Part shown: positions 22,903 to 24,604 of the stretch, one piece after another
How the letters are laid out: every line of letters starts with the position of its first letter
Position numbering within the stretch: position 1 is the stretch's first letter
IMG/VR virus record: IMGVR_UViG_3300026097_000101
Coordinates: 1 to 24,604 of that record
DNA from: a virus
Direction: 5' to 3' (one strand)
DNA length: 24,604 bases
The notes under the pieces: generated by a model
Databases searched by the model: none
What the model was told of the DNA's origin: nothing
What the model saw: only the letters and a program-made list of their open reading frames with translations
Translations under genes and position numbers: made by a program

Positions 22903-23032
22903 CTTCTACACTTTGTTTTTCAAAAGTCTCATAGCTCCAGGTCTCTCAGCTTTGGGCTGCTCAACCAGCCCTCTCTATATAAATAAAGAACTTTTATACT
23001 AAGTAATACGCAGCTAATTTAAAAATGTTACA
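22903..23032. other. Intergenic stretch with a perfect hairpin
   Basis: Between the convergent gene blocks. The clearest structure is GGGCTG-CTCAAC-CAGCCC (22954-22971), 6 bp with a 6-nt loop and no T run on either side, so not an ordinary terminator. On the minus strand it lies 50-70 nt before the tentative 27-residue ORF and could be leader structure. No longer ORF seen. Confidence 0.5.
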
Positions 23033-23206
23033 TCATCTGCAAAATTTATTAAATATCTGCTCCTCCAAAACCAAAATATCAACCTGTAACTCTTCGATCT
23101 GCACCCTGGCTCTGATCTCTTCCATCTCGCCTGGAGTGATGAATAACGTCATCAACTCAGCCATATCATCAGCATCATCGTAATCATCTGTTAAATTACA
23201 AGACAT
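23033..23206 (-). CDS. Small acidic protein (57 aa)
   Basis: 57 residues, start 23206. The N-terminus is rich in Asp (DDYDDADDMAELM), and the rest is amphipathic helix (EEIRARVQIEELQVDILVLEEQ) that could dimerise. Only 3 nt separate it from the stop of the gene upstream, so the two are probably cotranscribed and coupled. Family not recognised. Strong acidity might suggest a DNA mimic or partner of a basic host protein, but this is speculation. Confidence 0.6.
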   Translation of the reverse strand: MSCNLTDDYDDADDMAELMTLFITPGEMEEIRARVQIEELQVDILVLEEQIFNKFCR

Positions 23207-23209
23207 AGC

Positions 23210-23383
23210 TTACATTATTTCTGGATATATTGCTTCTAAATTTAGAGAGAAATCCTCTATTACTATTTCATCATCAACGAACTGAGTGATCAAATCTTCC
23301 ATTCCTTCTCTCATTCCAAGATCATCTACGATTCTCTTGATCATTTCGTTATCTTCTATGAACTGTTTTACCTTATCTTCCAT
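23210..23383 (-). CDS. Small acidic helical protein (57 aa)
   Basis: 57 residues, start 23383 (MEDKVKQFIEDNEMIKRIVDD...), stop 23210-23212. Helical and acidic; the C-terminal half contains VDDEIVIEDFSLNLEAIYPE. Same length as the next gene, 3 nt away. Upstream lie A/T-rich bases and the structured terminator at 23438-23500; a weak promoter TATTTTATAATA may be present, or there is read-through. Function unknown. Confidence 0.6.
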   Translation of the reverse strand: MEDKVKQFIEDNEMIKRIVDDLGMREGMEDLITQFVDDEIVIEDFSLNLEAIYPEIM

Positions 23384-23437
23384 ATATTTTTATTATAAAA
23401 TAGTCATAAAAAAAGTAAAATCGAATAGTTATGAAAT

Positions 23438-23500
23438 AAAAAAAGGCAAGCAAAGCACTTTACCAGGGAGAGCGACCACCCTTTCAAAACTTTACTTGCC
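23438..23500 (-). terminator. Structured intrinsic terminator (minus strand)
   Basis: On the minus strand, an 11-bp stem GGCAAGTAAAG (23500-23490) with CTTTGCTTGCC (23455-23445) and one wobble encloses an inner 4-bp hairpin (23465-23468 with 23479-23482), followed by U7 (23444-23438). The large multi-part loop is unusual for a simple terminator and may mark a small RNA 3' end. It follows the gene ending at 23560. Confidence 0.8.
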
Positions 23501-23559
23501 AATTTATATGCCTGAAAACAAAAAAAACGTAATGTAAAAACCAGGTGCACATAAATATA

Positions 23560-23832
23560 TCAAATGACCACACTCTTCTTTTTCATCTCAAACTCAGATG
23601 CTATTGCCTCCATCCCAAGATGATCAATAACTTCCGTTATGAGAAATTTTGTCCCTATAAATTTGCCTTCGAAATTTATTCTATCACCAGCTTCAATAAG
23701 CATCTGCTCTTTCTGGTGTCTCTTGTAGTAACATACCTTTCCTCCACGGAACCATATTTCATAGGTGTAATTACCCAGTGGGTCCAGGTTTGCTTGCCTT
23801 ACACTTTCAACTTTACCGCTGTAAATTCTCAT
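23560..23832 (-). CDS. Small beta-barrel (OB-like) protein
   Basis: 90 residues from the ATG at 23832 (MRIYSGKVESVRQAN). The frame runs back to an ATG at 23883, but that region contains the promoter, so the shorter start is preferred. Strand-rich pattern (YTYEIWFRGGKVCYYK, DRINFEGKFIGTKFLITEVIDH) suggests a small OB- or SH3-like barrel. Family not recognised; nucleic-acid binding is possible but not shown. A structured terminator follows. Confidence 0.65.
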   Translation of the reverse strand: MRIYSGKVESVRQANLDPLGNYTYEIWFRGGKVCYYKRHQKEQMLIEAGDRINFEGKFIGTKFLITEVIDHLGMEAIASEFEMKKKSVVI

Positions 23833-23852
23833 ATCGCTCTTTTTGTTTAACA

Positions 23853-23884
23853 CAAATCTACAGCAAAATAATAATTCGTGCAAA
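23853..23884 (-). promoter_or_regulatory. Host-type Bacteroidota promoter
   Basis: On the minus strand TTTG (23884-23881), 20 nt, TAGATTTG (23860-23853), matching the Bacteroidota -33 TTTG / -7 TAnnTTTG consensus. Transcription would start about 15 nt before the ATG at 23832, which decides the start of that gene. Confidence 0.75.
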
Positions 23885-23983
23885 TTATTTCTGATCTTTT
23901 TTTTCGATCAGCTTGAACTTCATGGTCCATTCGCCATTTTTCTCGTTGAAGCTCCACACTTTTTTATACACCTTATTCTTCAT
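23885..23983 (-). CDS. Small protein (32 aa) overlapping the Zn-ribbon gene
   Basis: 32 residues, MKNKVYKKVWSFNEKNGEWT then MKFKLIEKKDQK. Start 23983 lies inside the end of the upstream gene (11-nt overlap), and its stop abuts the TTTG of the next promoter. Basic, one beta hairpin plausible. Function unknown. Confidence 0.45.
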   Translation of the reverse strand: MKNKVYKKVWSFNEKNGEWTMKFKLIEKKDQK

Positions 23984-24602
23984 AATCAAAATCGTATTCC
24001 CAAATGAAACCAAACGCCTGCTTATATTGTCCACTTGCACAACTAGATATACCTCCTACTGCTTTTACATCGTCTCTTATGGCGATGCTGGCGTGCTCAA
24101 GTGACTCATATGTCTTGATGTGCTCTCCTTCAATAGATATTTGTTTTATGGGGTGCTTATACCCTTTTTCTGCTTTGTTCATATTATATGTGTGTCTCCG
24201 CTCCAGCATCATATCTTTTAACATATCATAATCATAGTCTTCAGATGATACATTGAATCTCTTCTCTACTTTTGTAAGCTGTTGCAGGAATCTCTTCTCT
24301 CGATATGCATGCATAAGCTCAGGCATAACACTTTCTAATTCTGATAGAAGAAGTGGATGGCCCATTTTCTCGAAGTAATCATATACTTCCCAGGCTACTT
24401 CATCTACTCCAGCTGTAGTTAACTGAGCCCTGCATCTACGCATCTTATTTTTAAGGTTGATTTCAGCTTTGTTTCTTTTTTTTCTGTACGCCTTGTCGCA
24501 ATTCTTGCAGGCGTATCTTTTGCCATCAGGGTTTTTGGCCTCATTATAATAATCATCTAATGACTTGATCTCTTCACATTTGGTACATTTCTTCTTTTCC
24601 AT
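23973..24602 (-). CDS. Zn-ribbon protein with NUMOD1-like C-terminus, possible homing-endonuclease relative
   Basis: 209 residues from an ATG at the window edge; the gene could begin further upstream. N-terminal zinc ribbon: Cys6-Cys9 and Cys32-Cys35 around FYN-like spacing (SLDDYYNEAKNPDGKRY), as in phage HNH-type proteins. A basic linker (YRKKRNKAEINLKNKMRR) follows. The middle is helical (about 60-145) with no HNH or GIY-YIG motif that I can see. The C-terminal ~55 residues (IKQISIEGEHIKTYESLEHASIAI ... GFIWEYDFD) match NUMOD1/IENR DNA-binding modules. It looks like a DNA-binding protein from a homing-endonuclease lineage, perhaps without nuclease activity. Confidence 0.65.
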   Translation of the reverse strand: MEKKKCTKCEEIKSLDDYYNEAKNPDGKRYACKNCDKAYRKKRNKAEINLKNKMRRCRAQLTTAGVDEVAWEVYDYFEKMGHPLLLSELESVMPELMHAYREKRFLQQLTKVEKRFNVSSEDYDYDMLKDMMLERRHTYNMNKAEKGYKHPIKQISIEGEHIKTYESLEHASIAIRDDVKAVGGISSCASGQYKQAFGFIWEYDFDYEE

Positions 24603-24604
24603 AT

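Noticed and set aside
22954-22971. GGGCTG/CAGCCC hairpin as a terminator
   Set aside because: No T run follows on either strand.
23286-23850. Plus-strand reading frames opposite the minus-strand small genes
   Set aside because: Low-complexity hydrophobic products opposite genes that have a promoter, coupled starts and a terminator on the minus strand.
1-24604. CRISPR array or insertion sequence
   Set aside because: No regularly spaced direct repeats or terminal inverted repeats with a transposase were seen.

Overview
The window is a contiguous late-gene block of a tailed double-stranded DNA phage with a long non-contractile (siphovirus-like) tail. The host is most likely a Bacteroidota, probably a flavobacterium. 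Supporting signs are the AT-rich sequence, A-rich leaders with weak Shine-Dalgarno sites, Bacteroidota-phage flavour in the portal, connector and tail proteins, and a host-type promoter (TTTG, 20 nt, TAGATTTG) on the minus strand. The window begins inside the large terminase gene and ends inside a minus-strand gene cluster. No integrase, repressor or bacterial gene is visible, so lytic or temperate lifestyle cannot be decided.

Plus strand, 1-22807: terminase C-terminus; tail assembly chaperone with a programmed -1 frameshift (326-1137, slippery site 853-859); tail terminator-like and HK97-gp10-like proteins; two large distal-tail/baseplate proteins (2078-7205); a modular adhesin/fibre cluster (7248-12124) with a LamG domain, a glycine-rich domain, an Mtd-type fibre N-terminus and two copies of one C-terminal domain; the tape measure (12166-15087). 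The head module follows the tail: XkdF-type prohead protease, scaffold-like protein and major capsid protein, then a tail-tube-like protein, two small structural-type proteins, the portal, an inserted GIY-YIG homing endonuclease and a connector. Last come a small membrane protein (holin candidate), an M15 peptidase (endolysin candidate), a small conserved protein and a 24-residue membrane peptide.

Three observations stand out. (1) Five leaders carry an element GAAC(A/G), exactly 15 nt, then TATTGATAA or TATATATAA followed by an A-run, 18-24 nt before the start codon, with a sixth weaker copy. It looks like a phage-specific late promoter. (2) Immediately after the last late gene, at 22596, lies an RNA with a tmRNA-like acceptor and T arm (7 bp acceptor with G3-U70, A8, no D stem). 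It is followed by further hairpins, a short frame ending Ala-Met-Ala-Ala-stop, and a strong terminator. (3) The head genes lie downstream of the tail genes, with the portal last.

Minus strand, 24602-22819: a Zn-ribbon/NUMOD-like protein, a 32-residue ORF, a 90-residue OB-like protein driven by the host-type promoter, a structured terminator, two 57-residue acidic proteins and a possible 27-residue peptide. This block converges on the late operon, and the two are separated by the terminator at 22781-22807.
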